The notes under the pieces are model-generated. The model did not search any database, was not told where the DNA came from, and saw only the letters and a program-made list of their open reading frames with translations. Positions 52,999 through 63,774 of a stretch of DNA of 64,000 nucleotides are shown one piece after another. Each line of letters opens with the position of its first letter. The stretch's first letter is position 1. The DNA comes from Lysobacter sp. Root690 (GTDB lineage: Bacteria > Pseudomonadota > Gammaproteobacteria > Xanthomonadales > Xanthomonadaceae). The position numbers were made by a program, and so were the translations under genes. Location of the stretch: NCBI RefSeq assembly GCF_001427785.1, contig NZ_LMHM01000001.1, forward strand, positions 737,116-801,115. The letters run 5' to 3'.

Positions 52999-54035
52999 TG
53001 TCTGTTGCACCCGTGGTATCCGATTCCGCCGTATCCAACCCATCCTCGTCGCGCGGCGCCGCCATCCTGTGCTTCGGCGAGGCGCTGATCGACTTTCTCG
53101 CCCGTCCGTCGTCAATCGCGGGCGAGCCGCGCCACTTCGTCGAATACGCCGGCGGCGCGCCGGCCAATGTCGCGGTCGCGGCGGCGCGCCTCGGCGGCAA
53201 TGCGCGCTTCGTCGGCATGCTCGGTCAAGACATGTTCGGTGACTTCCTGGCCGAGCAGTTCGAGCACTACGGTGTCGACACCCAGCACGTGGTGCGCACC
53301 GCTCAAGCCAAGACCGCGCTGGCGTTCGTCTCGCTCGACGGCCACGGCGAACGCAGCTTCAGTTTCTACCGGCCGCCGGCCGCGGATCTGTTGTTCCGCG
53401 ATTCGGATTTCAGCGTCGACAGCTTCGTCGATGCGGGCGTGTTCCATGTCTGCTCCAACAGCCTGACCGAGGAAGCGATCGCCGCGGCGACCCTGGCCGG
53501 CATGCGCCGCGCGCGCATGGCCGGCGCCTTGGTCAGCATGGACATGAACCTGCGTCCGTCGCTGTGGCCGAGCGATGTCGATCCCGCGCCGCGATTGCTC
53601 GCCGCGTTGTTGGAAGCCGACCTGATCAAGCTGTGCCAGAGCGAACTGGATTTCCTCGCCCGCCATCTCGGCGGCGAACGCGCCGCGTTGCAGCGCCTGT
53701 GGGTCGGTTACGCGACCTGCGTGCTGATCACCGACGGCGCCACCCCGATCCGCTGGCATACCCGCACGCGTTCGGGCGAAGTGGCGACGTTCAAGGTCGC
53801 ACCGGCCGACACCACCGGCGCCGGCGACGCTTTCGTCGGCGGCCTGCTGCATCGTCTGGCCGCGTTGAAGGTCGACACGGCGAATTTCACGTCGTTCCTC
53901 GAACGCGAGAGCGATTTCGTCGACGCGCTGCGGTACGCCGCGGCGGTCGGCGCGCTCGCCACCACCCGCCATGGCGCGTTCGCGGCGATGCCCAGCGCCG
54001 CCGAAGTCGAGCGTCTGATGCAAGAGCAAGCCTGA
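52998..54035 (+). CDS. PfkB-family sugar kinase, probable fructokinase
   Basis: 345-residue ribokinase/PfkB-family kinase. The N-terminal motif is FGEALIDFLARPSS, GGAPANVAVAAARLGG is the first signature and PADTTGAGDAFVGGLL the second, with catalytic Asp in GAGD. With an AGE-type isomerase next in the operon, fructose is the expected substrate (ATP to fructose 6-phosphate). The start at 52998 is shared with the permease stop (TGATG). The first 15 residues are Ser/Val-rich and probably disordered. Confidence 0.9.
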   Translation: MSVAPVVSDSAVSNPSSSRGAAILCFGEALIDFLARPSSIAGEPRHFVEYAGGAPANVAVAAARLGGNARFVGMLGQDMFGDFLAEQFEHYGVDTQHVVRTAQAKTALAFVSLDGHGERSFSFYRPPAADLLFRDSDFSVDSFVDAGVFHVCSNSLTEEAIAAATLAGMRRARMAGALVSMDMNLRPSLWPSDVDPAPRLLAALLEADLIKLCQSELDFLARHLGGERAALQRLWVGYATCVLITDGATPIRWHTRTRSGEVATFKVAPADTTGAGDAFVGGLLHRLAALKVDTANFTSFLERESDFVDALRYAAAVGALATTRHGAFAAMPSAAEVERLMQEQA

Positions 54036-54048
54036 TCCAGGAGCAAGC

Positions 54049-55269
54049 ATGAATCTTCCCGCGACCCCACTGCCCGATTTCCGCAAGGCCGATGTGTTGC
54101 GCGCGCATGTCGCCGACACGATGGCGTTCTACGATCCGGTCGCGCTCGATCCGGACGGCGGATTCTTCCATTACTTCCGCGACGACGGCTCGGTCTACGA
54201 CGCATCGCACCGGCACCTCGTCAGCAGCACTCGCTTCGTTTTCAACTATGCGATGGCGGCGATCGAGTTCGAGCGCGAGGACTACCGCGAACGCGCGCGC
54301 CACGGCCTGCGCTATCTGCGCGAGGCGCATCGCAACCCGATCAGCGGCGGCTATGCCTGGACGATCCGCGACGGCGTCGCCGAAGACCGGATGAATCACT
54401 GCTACGGCGTGGCGTTCGTGCTGCTCGCCTACTCGACCGCGCTCAAGGCCGGCATCGAGGAAGCGGCGGCGTGGATGGACGAAACCTGGGATCTGCTGGA
54501 AGCGCGCTTCTGGGAAACCGACCACGGTTTGTATCGCGACGAAGCCGACGCCGACTGGAACTTCACCGATTACCGCGGCCAGAACGCCAACATGCACATG
54601 TGCGAGGCGATGCTGGCCGCGTATGAGGCGAGCGGCAAGACGCGTTATCTCGAACGCGCGCTGACCCTCGCGCAGAACATGACTCAGCGTCAGGCCGCGC
54701 AGGCCGACGGGCTGGTGTGGGAACACTACGATCGCGACTGGACCATCGACTGGGACTACCACCGCGACGATCCCAAGCACTTGTTCCGCCCGTGGGGTTT
54801 CCAGCCGGGCCATCAGACCGAGTGGGCGAAGCTGCTGCTGATCCTCGACCGTCATCTGTCCGCGCGCGGCGATGCGCCGCGGTGGCTGGTGCCGACCGCG
54901 CGGCATCTGTTCGACGTCGCGGTCGCGCGCTCCTGGGACGACGCGCGCGGCGGCCTGTACTACGGGTTCGCGCCCGACGGTTCGGTCTGCGACGACGACA
55001 AGTATTTCTGGGTGCAGGCCGAATCGCTGGCGACCGCGGCGCTGCTCGGCGCGCGCACTGGCGACGACTTGTACTGGCAGTGGTACGACAAGCTGTGGGC
55101 CTATGCCTGGAACCACATGGTCGATCACCGCTACGGTGCGTGGTATCGAATCCTTGATGCCGACAACCGCAAGTATGACGACGAAAAGAGCCCTGCCGGC
55201 AAGACCGACTATCACACGATGGGCGCCTGCTACGAGGTCATGCGCTTGTTGCGTTCGCACGCGGCCTGA
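54049..55269 (+). CDS. AGE-family sugar isomerase, probable mannose isomerase
   Basis: 406 residues of the N-acylglucosamine 2-epimerase (AGE) alpha6/alpha6-barrel family. Catalytic-region phrases are RFVFNYAMAAIEFEREDYRE, NANMHMCEAMLAAYEASG, LFRPWGFQPGHQTEWAKLLL and KYFWVQAESLATAALLGART. Members include renin-binding GlcNAc epimerase, cellobiose epimerase and mannose isomerase (mannose to fructose). Presence of GH92 and a fructokinase-like kinase favours mannose isomerase. It is the last gene of the operon, 13 bases after the kinase, with GGAGC upstream. Confidence 0.9.
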   Translation: MNLPATPLPDFRKADVLRAHVADTMAFYDPVALDPDGGFFHYFRDDGSVYDASHRHLVSSTRFVFNYAMAAIEFEREDYRERARHGLRYLREAHRNPISGGYAWTIRDGVAEDRMNHCYGVAFVLLAYSTALKAGIEEAAAWMDETWDLLEARFWETDHGLYRDEADADWNFTDYRGQNANMHMCEAMLAAYEASGKTRYLERALTLAQNMTQRQAAQADGLVWEHYDRDWTIDWDYHRDDPKHLFRPWGFQPGHQTEWAKLLLILDRHLSARGDAPRWLVPTARHLFDVAVARSWDDARGGLYYGFAPDGSVCDDDKYFWVQAESLATAALLGARTGDDLYWQWYDKLWAYAWNHMVDHRYGAWYRILDADNRKYDDEKSPAGKTDYHTMGACYEVMRLLRSHAA

Positions 55270-55385
55270 GCAGCACGCCACGTCGCAACCGGGCCGGCGC
55301 ATGCGGGTAACGCCTGAGCGCACGGCGCCGCGGGCGGTCGCGGGCATCGGCTAACCTGCCGGCTTCGCCAGGACAGGATGACCGC

Positions 55386-57032
55386 ATGCGCTCGACCCGC
55401 TTCCACATCGCGCATCCGCGCGCGCCTCGTTCGCCGCGGACGTTCGCGCCGCGGCGTTTGTCGTCGCTCGCGCTGGCCTTACTCGCATCGGCCTCGCTCG
55501 CAACGGCAGGGATGGCGCCGGTCGCCGCGGCGACCGCGGCCGACACGACAAGCGCATCCGTATCCAAGCCGGCGACAACGACCGCCGCGCCTGCCGCGAT
55601 CGCCTGGGAACACCGGCTGCGTCCAACCGTGATCAAGGCCGGCGACGCGCAACCTGCGTGGTCGCTGAGCGAACGCATGGCCCACTACCGCGTCCCCGGC
55701 GTCGCGGTGGCGATCCTGCGCGACGGCAAGGTCGTGTCCAGCCGCGGCTACGGCGTGCGCGACAGCGTCAGCCGCGAACCGATCGACGCGCAGACCCTGT
55801 TTTCCACCGGTTCGGTCAGCAAGGTGGTTACCGCCGCGACGACGTTGCGATTGAGCGCCGCGGGCAAGCTCGACCTGGATCGCAACGTCAACGATTACCT
55901 CAAGCAGTGGCAGGTGCCTGCGGATCCGAAGTGGCCCGATGCCCGGATCACGCTGCGCATGCTGATGTCGCACACCGGCGGCTTCAACGTGCACGGCTTT
56001 CCCGACCTGCAGCCCGGCGAACCGTTGCCGAGCCTGTTGCAGACCTTGAACGGCCAACCTCCGTCGAAGACCGAAGCGGTGCGGTTGATCCATGCGCCCG
56101 GCGCGCAGCAGGATTATTCCGGCGGCGGCGTGACCATCGAACAGGCGGTGATCGAAGCGGTCGACGCGCATGGCCTGGACGCGGTCGCGCGGCGCGAAGT
56201 GTTCGAGCCGTTGCACATGCGCCGCAGCGGCTTCATCGCCGAACTGCCGGCGACCACGGCGAACGTGGCCAGGGCTCACGACGAGAAAGGCCAACCGACC
56301 GCGTTGCCGCGCGGCTGGGAGTCATTCCCGGAACTGGGCGCGTCGGGACTGTGGACCAACGCCGACGATCTGGCCGCTTTTGTCGCCGCGCTGCTCGGCA
56401 GCTATCGCGGCTCAAACGATTTCCTGCCGCGCGCGTTGGCGACGGCGATGATGACCGAGGTCGCGCCGGGCAACTTCGGCCTGGGCCCGCGTCTCAATGG
56501 CGTCGGTCGCGGCCGCGTGTTCCATCATGGCGGCGCGAACGATCACTACTACGCCTGGATCGAAGGCCATCTCGACAGCGGCGACGGCTTGGTCGTGCTG
56601 ACCAATGGCGCGGAAGGCGACCGCTTGATCACCGAGATCCGCAACGCGGTGACCGACGCCGCGCATTGGCCGCTCAACGAACCGGTGCATAGCGTGACGC
56701 TCGCCGCGGACGCGGTCGCAAGCGCCGATTATCGCGGCAACTACCGGCTCGACCCGCGCCAACCCATGGACCTGCGCGGTGTGCTCGCCGATATGTTCGA
56801 TGTCGAATCGCTGGCGATCGGCGGCGACGACGCCGGCGCGATCACGCTGCAGGCGGCCGGTTCCAAGCGCGTGCATCCGCTGCTGCCGCTGACGCCGAAC
56901 CGCTACGTCGCCCCGGAAATCAGCGTGCCGGCGACGACCTTGCAAGTCGAATTCCACCGCGGCGCCGATGGCCGCGTGCACGCGCTGACCGTGCTGTGCG
57001 GCGAATCGCGCGCGCATTACCTGCGCGAGTGA
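55386..57032 (+). CDS. Secreted beta-lactamase-like serine hydrolase
   Basis: 548 residues. After an Arg-rich N-terminus, the signal-like segment LSSLALALLASASLATAGM precedes an Ala/Thr linker. The serine beta-lactamase/PBP-like domain has SxxK as TGSVSKVVTA, YSG in QQDYSGGGVTIE and the HGG of VFHHGGANDHYYA. The C-terminal 130 residues form a small beta-domain (VHSVTLAADAVASADYRG). Such enzymes are esterases, D-aminopeptidases or penicillin-binding-like proteins; substrate unknown. It does not share regulation signals with the mannose operon, and starts 117 bases after it. Confidence 0.88.
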   Translation: MRSTRFHIAHPRAPRSPRTFAPRRLSSLALALLASASLATAGMAPVAAATAADTTSASVSKPATTTAAPAAIAWEHRLRPTVIKAGDAQPAWSLSERMAHYRVPGVAVAILRDGKVVSSRGYGVRDSVSREPIDAQTLFSTGSVSKVVTAATTLRLSAAGKLDLDRNVNDYLKQWQVPADPKWPDARITLRMLMSHTGGFNVHGFPDLQPGEPLPSLLQTLNGQPPSKTEAVRLIHAPGAQQDYSGGGVTIEQAVIEAVDAHGLDAVARREVFEPLHMRRSGFIAELPATTANVARAHDEKGQPTALPRGWESFPELGASGLWTNADDLAAFVAALLGSYRGSNDFLPRALATAMMTEVAPGNFGLGPRLNGVGRGRVFHHGGANDHYYAWIEGHLDSGDGLVVLTNGAEGDRLITEIRNAVTDAAHWPLNEPVHSVTLAADAVASADYRGNYRLDPRQPMDLRGVLADMFDVESLAIGGDDAGAITLQAAGSKRVHPLLPLTPNRYVAPEISVPATTLQVEFHRGADGRVHALTVLCGESRAHYLRE

Positions 57033-57178
57033 GCGCCGGCTCGCGTGCGTCTCGCAGGCGACCGTCGATCTGAATGAATGCGCGGGTGATGCCTGTCACC
57101 GCGCAGCGCTGACGTTAGTGCGCAGCGCCGTCATGGCCCGCCGCCTATGCTGGGCGCTCCCCTCAACGGAGCGCCGCC

Positions 57179-57544
57179 ATGGACATCCAACAGATCGCCA
57201 ATCGCTATGTCGAGCTGTGCCGCGCCGGCAAGCACGAGCAGATCCAGGACGAGTTGTACGCCGACGATGCGGTCAGCATCGAAGCGCCCGGCAACGAGTC
57301 CGGTCCGCTCGGCAATGTCGAAGGCCTCGACGCGATCCGCGCGAAGGGCCGCGCGTTCCAGGCGGACGTGAGCGAACTCCACGACAGCTGGTGCAGCGAT
57401 CCGGTGATCGGCGGCAGCTGGTTCAGTGTCGCGATGGGCATCGATGCGACCTACAAGAGCAGAGGCCGCATGGCGGTGGCCGAGGTCGCGGTGTATCGGG
57501 TGCATGACGGCAAGATCGTGCATGAGCAGTTCTTCTACGGCTGA
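57179..57544 (+). CDS. SnoaL-like protein
   Basis: 121 residues, one SnoaL/NTF2-like domain: IANRYVELCRAGKHEQIQDE, LYADDAVSIEAPGNESGPLG, and AEVAVYRVHDGKIVHEQFFYG. Members are small isomerases, hydrolases or ligand-binding proteins; no active-site assignment is possible. No signal peptide. GGAG is about 9 bases upstream of the ATG. Confidence 0.85.
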   Translation: MDIQQIANRYVELCRAGKHEQIQDELYADDAVSIEAPGNESGPLGNVEGLDAIRAKGRAFQADVSELHDSWCSDPVIGGSWFSVAMGIDATYKSRGRMAVAEVAVYRVHDGKIVHEQFFYG

Positions 57545-57617
57545 GTTCGTGGCGCATGCGGCGTAAGCGCATGCACGTGCCGCGATGTTCCCGCGTTGAT
57601 CGACGGTCGAGTCGCGC

Positions 57618-57643
57618 GCCTGCCGTAAGCCGCTACGGCAGGC
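57618..57643. terminator. Hairpin between convergent genes
   Basis: Ten-bp stem GCCTGCCGTA/TACGGCAGGC with a six-base loop between the SnoaL-like gene and the convergent membrane-protein gene. No U-tract; terminator function is probable from position only. Confidence 0.4.
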
Positions 57644-57652
57644 CGCGCGGTC

Positions 57653-58153
57653 TCAATAGCCCAGCAGCGTCGCCATCACGCCCACCAGCACCATGGCCAG
57701 TGGCGCGATGAACAACACCAGCGCCGGCAGCAACGCCACCGCGATCACCAGCGCGAGCACGTTCGACGCCATCGGCCCGCCGGCCCGAATGCGTTGCGCG
57801 ATCGCCGGGCCTTGCAGCATCGCCGCCAGGCCCGTCATCGCCAGCGGCTGCGTCACCAGCGCGAGCAACAGCAGCGGCATCGGTTCGATCCCGAACCTCC
57901 GCGAGCCGACGTACAAGCCGCTCAGCACCACCATCGTCAGCACCGGCCCGAGCAGCAAGACCACCGCCCACGCGGTGCCCCGCTGTTTCTGCGCGGCGTA
58001 GTTCAGCGCGATCAGTACCGTGCCGGCGAACACGCTGCCCAGCGCGCTGGCGAGCGCGATCGCGGGCAGGCCGAACAGACCGCGCTCGCCGCCGTCGGCG
58101 TCGGGCAGCCGGATGTCCGCTTCGGGTGGTCGGTAGGGGTCGATATCGGTCAC
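57653..58153 (-). CDS. Tandem paralogous membrane protein, copy 1
   Basis: 166 residues. I chose GTG at 58153 (VTDIDPYRPPEADIR) because copy 2 starts MDRDPYQAPQ, so the DxDPYxPP start is shared; the longer frame to 58195 overlaps copy 2. After the Pro-rich N-terminus there are four or five hydrophobic segments, with the shared motif FGLPAIALASALGSVFAG and TVLIALNYAAQK. Function unknown; the shared N-terminus recalls small DUF-type inner-membrane proteins starting with a DPYxPP motif. Copies 2 and 3 lie immediately upstream on the same strand. Confidence 0.65.
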   Translation of the reverse strand: MTDIDPYRPPEADIRLPDADGGERGLFGLPAIALASALGSVFAGTVLIALNYAAQKQRGTAWAVVLLLGPVLTMVVLSGLYVGSRRFGIEPMPLLLLALVTQPLAMTGLAAMLQGPAIAQRIRAGGPMASNVLALVIAVALLPALVLFIAPLAMVLVGVMATLLGY

Positions 58154-58178
58154 GGATCGACCCAGTTCTCGATCCGCA

Positions 58179-58661
58179 TCACAGGCCGCCGCCATCGACG
58201 CCCGAGCCCGACAAATAGATTCCGCCTACGACCAGGGCGACGTTCAGCGCCAGCACGATCACAAGGAACAGCAGCGCGATGCCCGCGGCAAGCCAGTTCG
58301 AGCGCATCGGCCGGCCCGCTGCGATGCGCTCGGCGATCGCCTTGCCTTGCAGCGAGCGCGCCAAATAGATCAAGCCAAACACCTGCGGGACGATGACTGC
58401 GACACGGGGCACCTGCTCGGGCAGCACCATGGATAGCGCCATCAAGGCGAAGAGACTCAACACCGAAAGAACTTTCGCTTTGAGCGCCTGCGCGGGACGA
58501 CCGAGCGCGGCGTAGTTCATCGCGATCAGCCAACCGCCCGCGAGCACCGACCCCAACACCGTGGCGAGACCGATCGCGTTGATGCGGAACAGCGGAGCAC
58601 CGACGCGATCTGTAGCGTCTTCGACTACGGATTGCGGTGCCTGATAGGGGTCGCGGTCCAT
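58179..58661 (-). CDS. Tandem paralogous membrane protein, copy 2
   Basis: 160 residues, starting MDRDPYQAPQSVVEDAT. It has hydrophobic segments and the same family motif (FRINAIGLATVLGSVLAG, GWLIAMNYAALGRPAQ) as its neighbours. It lies 26 bases upstream of copy 1. No characterised homologue is recognised. Confidence 0.72.
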   Translation of the reverse strand: MDRDPYQAPQSVVEDATDRVGAPLFRINAIGLATVLGSVLAGGWLIAMNYAALGRPAQALKAKVLSVLSLFALMALSMVLPEQVPRVAVIVPQVFGLIYLARSLQGKAIAERIAAGRPMRSNWLAAGIALLFLVIVLALNVALVVGGIYLSGSGVDGGGL

Positions 58662-58883
58662 TCGAATTTCCTTGGCCGGTTGCGTATGCGGGGGGATCGG
58701 GCGGTATCTATCAAGGGCTCGGCATCAAGGCACAACCGTCGGCCCGGAACAAAACAAGCCCTGTTTCCGCAATGGCCTGTCGGTGCTTTCTTGCGAACTT
58801 GGTTCAACGATAGGGATCGATGTCGTGCAAGCGATCATCGTGTTGCACCGCGCGTTCGTCCGCGCTCGGCGTAATCGGTCCGC

Positions 58884-59399
58884 TCATGTCGCCTCAACCA
58901 GACCGACCACGGTGAACATCAGCATCAGGATCAACGGAAACGCGATGGCCAACAGCATGAACGCCATCGCGACCAACAGCGCCAGCCACCACGGCCGCGC
59001 CGCCAACCCGGCTGCGGCGCGCGCGCGGATCGCCCTTCCGTGCGCCCAGTCGGCTAGCAGGTACATGATCGCCGGCACGATCACCACGACGGCCAGCGCC
59101 ACGGTGATCCGATCGTTGCTGTTGGCGTTGACCGCGAAACGGAATCCCTCGAGCGCGGCGAGCGCGAACATCGGCACGGCCACCAACCGCAACAGCCAGG
59201 CCGTGGCGTACCGACCCTGCGCCGCGTAGTTCATCGATATCAGCCAGACCCCGGCGAGCGCGCTGCCGACGATGCTGGCGACGGCGATGCTTGCCAAGCC
59301 GAACAACGGCGGGCCGGAGTCGGGCGCGCTGACGGTCGTGCCGGCTTCCCGCAGCGGCGGTGGCGGTAACGGCGGCGGTGAACTGGGTGACGCGTCCAT
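58884..59399 (-). CDS. Tandem paralogous membrane protein, copy 3
   Basis: 171 residues, starting MDASPSSPPPLPPPPLREAG. The family motif is FGLASIAVASIVGSALAG and VWLISMNYAAQGRYATAW, followed by three or more hydrophobic segments. It is 222 bases upstream of copy 2. The N-terminal proline-rich stretch is longer than in the others. Function unknown. Confidence 0.7.
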   Translation of the reverse strand: MDASPSSPPPLPPPPLREAGTTVSAPDSGPPLFGLASIAVASIVGSALAGVWLISMNYAAQGRYATAWLLRLVAVPMFALAALEGFRFAVNANSNDRITVALAVVVIVPAIMYLLADWAHGRAIRARAAAGLAARPWWLALLVAMAFMLLAIAFPLILMLMFTVVGLVEAT

Positions 59400-59488
59400 G
59401 GTCCGGCCTGCTCCAGCGTTGTCCTGCGCCGATCATGCACCGGCGCGACGGCGATGTCGCCATGCGTGCAGTCGCGAGGGCCCAAAAC

Positions 59489-59520
59489 GAAACAGGCCCC
59501 GTTTCCGGGGCCTGTTTCTT
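59489..59520 (-). terminator. Terminator of rpoD
   Basis: 13-bp stem GAAACAGGCCCCG/CGGGGCCTGTTTC with a four-base loop, followed on the minus strand by GTTTT. It lies 22 bases after the rpoD stop. Confidence 0.85.
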
Positions 59521-59541
59521 ACACATTTTCTACTGACGCGA

Positions 59542-61407
<1,866 letters not shown>

Positions 61408-61533
61408 GGGCTGCGCCACCGCGCTATTGAGGGTAGGGAACGCTCCAGTATAGCAGGTCCGGGCCGGTCGGCCGGGTCATGCATGCGGGAGGCTTGGGTC
61501 GAGCGGGTCGATCAGGGCGGTCGGATGGACCGG

Positions 61534-61974
61534 TCAGGCGCGGAGCAAGAAGGTCACCGGACCGTCGTTGACCAGGCTGACCACCATATGGGCACCGAAG
61601 CGGCCGGTTTCCACCCCCCCGGCATGACGTTGCCGGCAAGTTTCGACCAAACGGTTGAATAGCGGTTCAGCCAGGGCCGGGGCGGCCGCGGTACTGAAGC
61701 CTGGACGCATGCCGCTGCTGGTGTCGGCCGCCAGGGTGAACTGGCTGACCAGCAACAGTCCACCGCCGCTGTCGGCCAGGCCGCGATTCATGCGGCCGGC
61801 GTCGTCGGCGAAGACCCGGTACCCGAGCAGGCGTTCGGCCATGCGAGCGATCTGGGGTTCGCCGTCGCCCGGTTCAACCCCGACCAGGGCCAACAGCCCC
61901 GGGCCGATCGCGCCGACGGTTTCGCCGTCGACGACCACGCTGGCCTGGGTCACGCGCTGGATCAGGCTCAGCAT
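61534..61974 (-). CDS. dtd: D-aminoacyl-tRNA deacylase
   Basis: 146 residues, normal length for Dtd, which removes D-amino acids (and glycine from tRNA-Ala) from tRNA. Signatures are MLSLIQRVTQASVVVDGETV at the start, LLVSQFTLAADTSSGMRPGF (the SQFTL motif) and LVNDGPVTFLLRA at the end (the NxGPVT motif). I took the ATG at 61974, which gives the family N-terminus; a longer frame to 62070 exists but is not family-like. Confidence 0.96.
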   Translation of the reverse strand: MLSLIQRVTQASVVVDGETVGAIGPGLLALVGVEPGDGEPQIARMAERLLGYRVFADDAGRMNRGLADSGGGLLLVSQFTLAADTSSGMRPGFSTAAAPALAEPLFNRLVETCRQRHAGGVETGRFGAHMVVSLVNDGPVTFLLRA

Positions 61975-62106
61975 GCCGCACACCTGTTGGAAAAGTCGGG
62001 AACGCCAGTGTAAAGCCTGGATCGCGCCGGCATCGGCGGCGTTCGTCCACCGAACCGGCACACCCGCCACGATCGGCGCCGAAGTGCCTGCCGCTACACT
62101 CGCGCC

Positions 62107-63027
62107 ATGAGCTCATTCGTCGCCCGCGTGCTGTATGTCCTGGCCGGTCTGCTCGGCCGCCTGCCGTGGTCGTGGCAGCGGCGCCTGGGCGACGCGATCG
62201 CGGCCTTGTGGCTGCGCCGCGACGCCCGCGAGAGCCGGGTGGTCCGGGTCAACCTGGAACTGGCCTACCCTGGCCTGCCGCCGGCCGAACGCGCGCAGTG
62301 GCAGCGCGCGATCATGCGCACCACCGCGCGCCAGGCGGTCGAAACGGTGCGGTTATGGACCCGGCCGCATGCGGAAAATCTGCGCCTGTTGCGTGAGCAG
62401 CACGGCACCGAACTGTTCGACGCGGCCGTGGCCTCGGGCAAGGGCCTGATCGTGGCCGCGCCGCATTACGGCAACTGGGAACTGTTGAACCAGTGGCTGG
62501 CCTCGCGCACGCCGCTGGCGATTTTGTACCGGCCGCCGGAATCGGCGATAGGCGAGGCGTTCCTGAACCTGGTTCGCGCCGATACCGACGCCGAACGCGT
62601 GACCCAGGTGCGCGCCGAAGGTGCCGCCGTGCGCCAGTTGTGGAAACGGCTCAACGCCGGCGGCGTGGTCGGCATCCTGCCCGACCAGCAGCCCAAGGCC
62701 GGCGACGGCGAGTTCGCGCCGTTCTTCGGCGTGCCGGCGCTGACCATGACCCTGCTCGGCCGGCTGGCCGAACGCACCGGCGCGACCGTGCTGTTCGCGT
62801 ATTGCGAACGCATCGGCACCGATGCCGACCCGCTCGGCTTCGCCTTGCGCATCGAGGCTGCGCCCGACGGCATCGCCGACCCTGATCCGCAACGCGCCTG
62901 CGTGGCGCTCAACGCCGCGGTCGAACGCATCGCGCGGCGCGACCCGGCCCAATACCAGTGGACTTACAAGCGCTACACCCTGCGCCCGTCCGGCGACGGC
63001 AACGACAATCCGTATCGGTTGCGTTGA
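62107..63027 (+). CDS. LpxL/HtrB-type lipid A acyltransferase
   Basis: 306 residues of the lysophospholipid/lipid A late acyltransferase family. Conserved features are the catalytic HxxxxE in APHYGNWE, GVVGILPDQQPKAGDGEFAPFFGVPA, and the C-terminal QWTYKRY. It adds a secondary acyl chain to lipid A (Kdo2-lipid IVA) at the inner-membrane cytosolic face; some relatives have ornithine-lipid roles. The N-terminal hydrophobic segment (FVARVLYVLAGLLGRLPW) anchors it. It is divergent from dtd. Confidence 0.9.
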   Translation: MSSFVARVLYVLAGLLGRLPWSWQRRLGDAIAALWLRRDARESRVVRVNLELAYPGLPPAERAQWQRAIMRTTARQAVETVRLWTRPHAENLRLLREQHGTELFDAAVASGKGLIVAAPHYGNWELLNQWLASRTPLAILYRPPESAIGEAFLNLVRADTDAERVTQVRAEGAAVRQLWKRLNAGGVVGILPDQQPKAGDGEFAPFFGVPALTMTLLGRLAERTGATVLFAYCERIGTDADPLGFALRIEAAPDGIADPDPQRACVALNAAVERIARRDPAQYQWTYKRYTLRPSGDGNDNPYRLR

Positions 63028-63204
63028 ATTCCGGTCGCATTGAACCCTGGGCTTCGTTGAAGCCTCGCCCGTGTCGGCCCCCTCGACGGCGATCCGCGCC
63101 TTTTGCACGCACGATCAAACATCGCCGCACGCGCGCGTGTCGATGCCGTTCCACGCCCCGCGCCGACGACTACACTGCAAGCTGACTCGCCCGATGGCCG
63201 CAGG

Positions 63205-63774
63205 ATGACGCAGACCGATCACGACGACGCAGCGCCCGCCTCCGCATCGGCCGCCCAGACCGAGCCCGCGTCGGCTCCGCCCGCGCCGCCGGTCGCCGCC
63301 GACGGCGAATGGCAGCGGCTGCCGGCGCGCGCGATCCCGCTGTGCACGATCGACATCAGCCTGTCGCTGGCATTCGTGTTCGGCATCGCCGGCACCATCG
63401 TCGGCGTGCTCACCCTGGGCCGCTATGCCGGCCTCGCCAGCGGCCTGGCCGGCGCGCTGTTCGGCGCCGGCATCGGCATGTGGATCGGCTTCCGCCGTTA
63501 TCGCAACACCCTGTGGCGATTGGACGACTACGGCTTCGCGGTGCGCCGCGGCGTGGCCTGGCAACGCGAAACGCTGGTACCGCTGACCCGGGTGCAGCAT
63601 CTCGACCTCAAGCACGGCCCACTGCAACGCATGCGCCGGCTGTCGACCCTGGTCGTGCACACCGCCGGCACCCGCCACAGCGCGGTCTCGATCGACCATC
63701 TCGATGCCGACGACGCCCAACGCCTGCGCGAGCGCCTGGGCCGCCAGCTCGATCACGAAGACGACGACGCCTGA
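63205..63774 (+). CDS. YdbS-like PH-domain membrane protein
   Basis: 189 residues. A Ser/Ala/Pro-rich N-terminus precedes two hydrophobic segments (ISLSLAFVFGIAGTIVGVLT and LASGLAGALFGAGIGMWIGF) and a bacterial PH (bPH2) domain: LWRLDDYGFAVRRGVAWQRE, LVPLTRVQHLDLKHGPLQR and TLVVHTAGTRHSAVSIDHLD. It resembles YdbS, which pairs with YdbT-like multi-PH proteins; the next gene is such a partner and overlaps it (TGATG). Role unknown, possibly membrane or envelope maintenance. Confidence 0.85.
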   Translation: MTQTDHDDAAPASASAAQTEPASAPPAPPVAADGEWQRLPARAIPLCTIDISLSLAFVFGIAGTIVGVLTLGRYAGLASGLAGALFGAGIGMWIGFRRYRNTLWRLDDYGFAVRRGVAWQRETLVPLTRVQHLDLKHGPLQRMRRLSTLVVHTAGTRHSAVSIDHLDADDAQRLRERLGRQLDHEDDDA

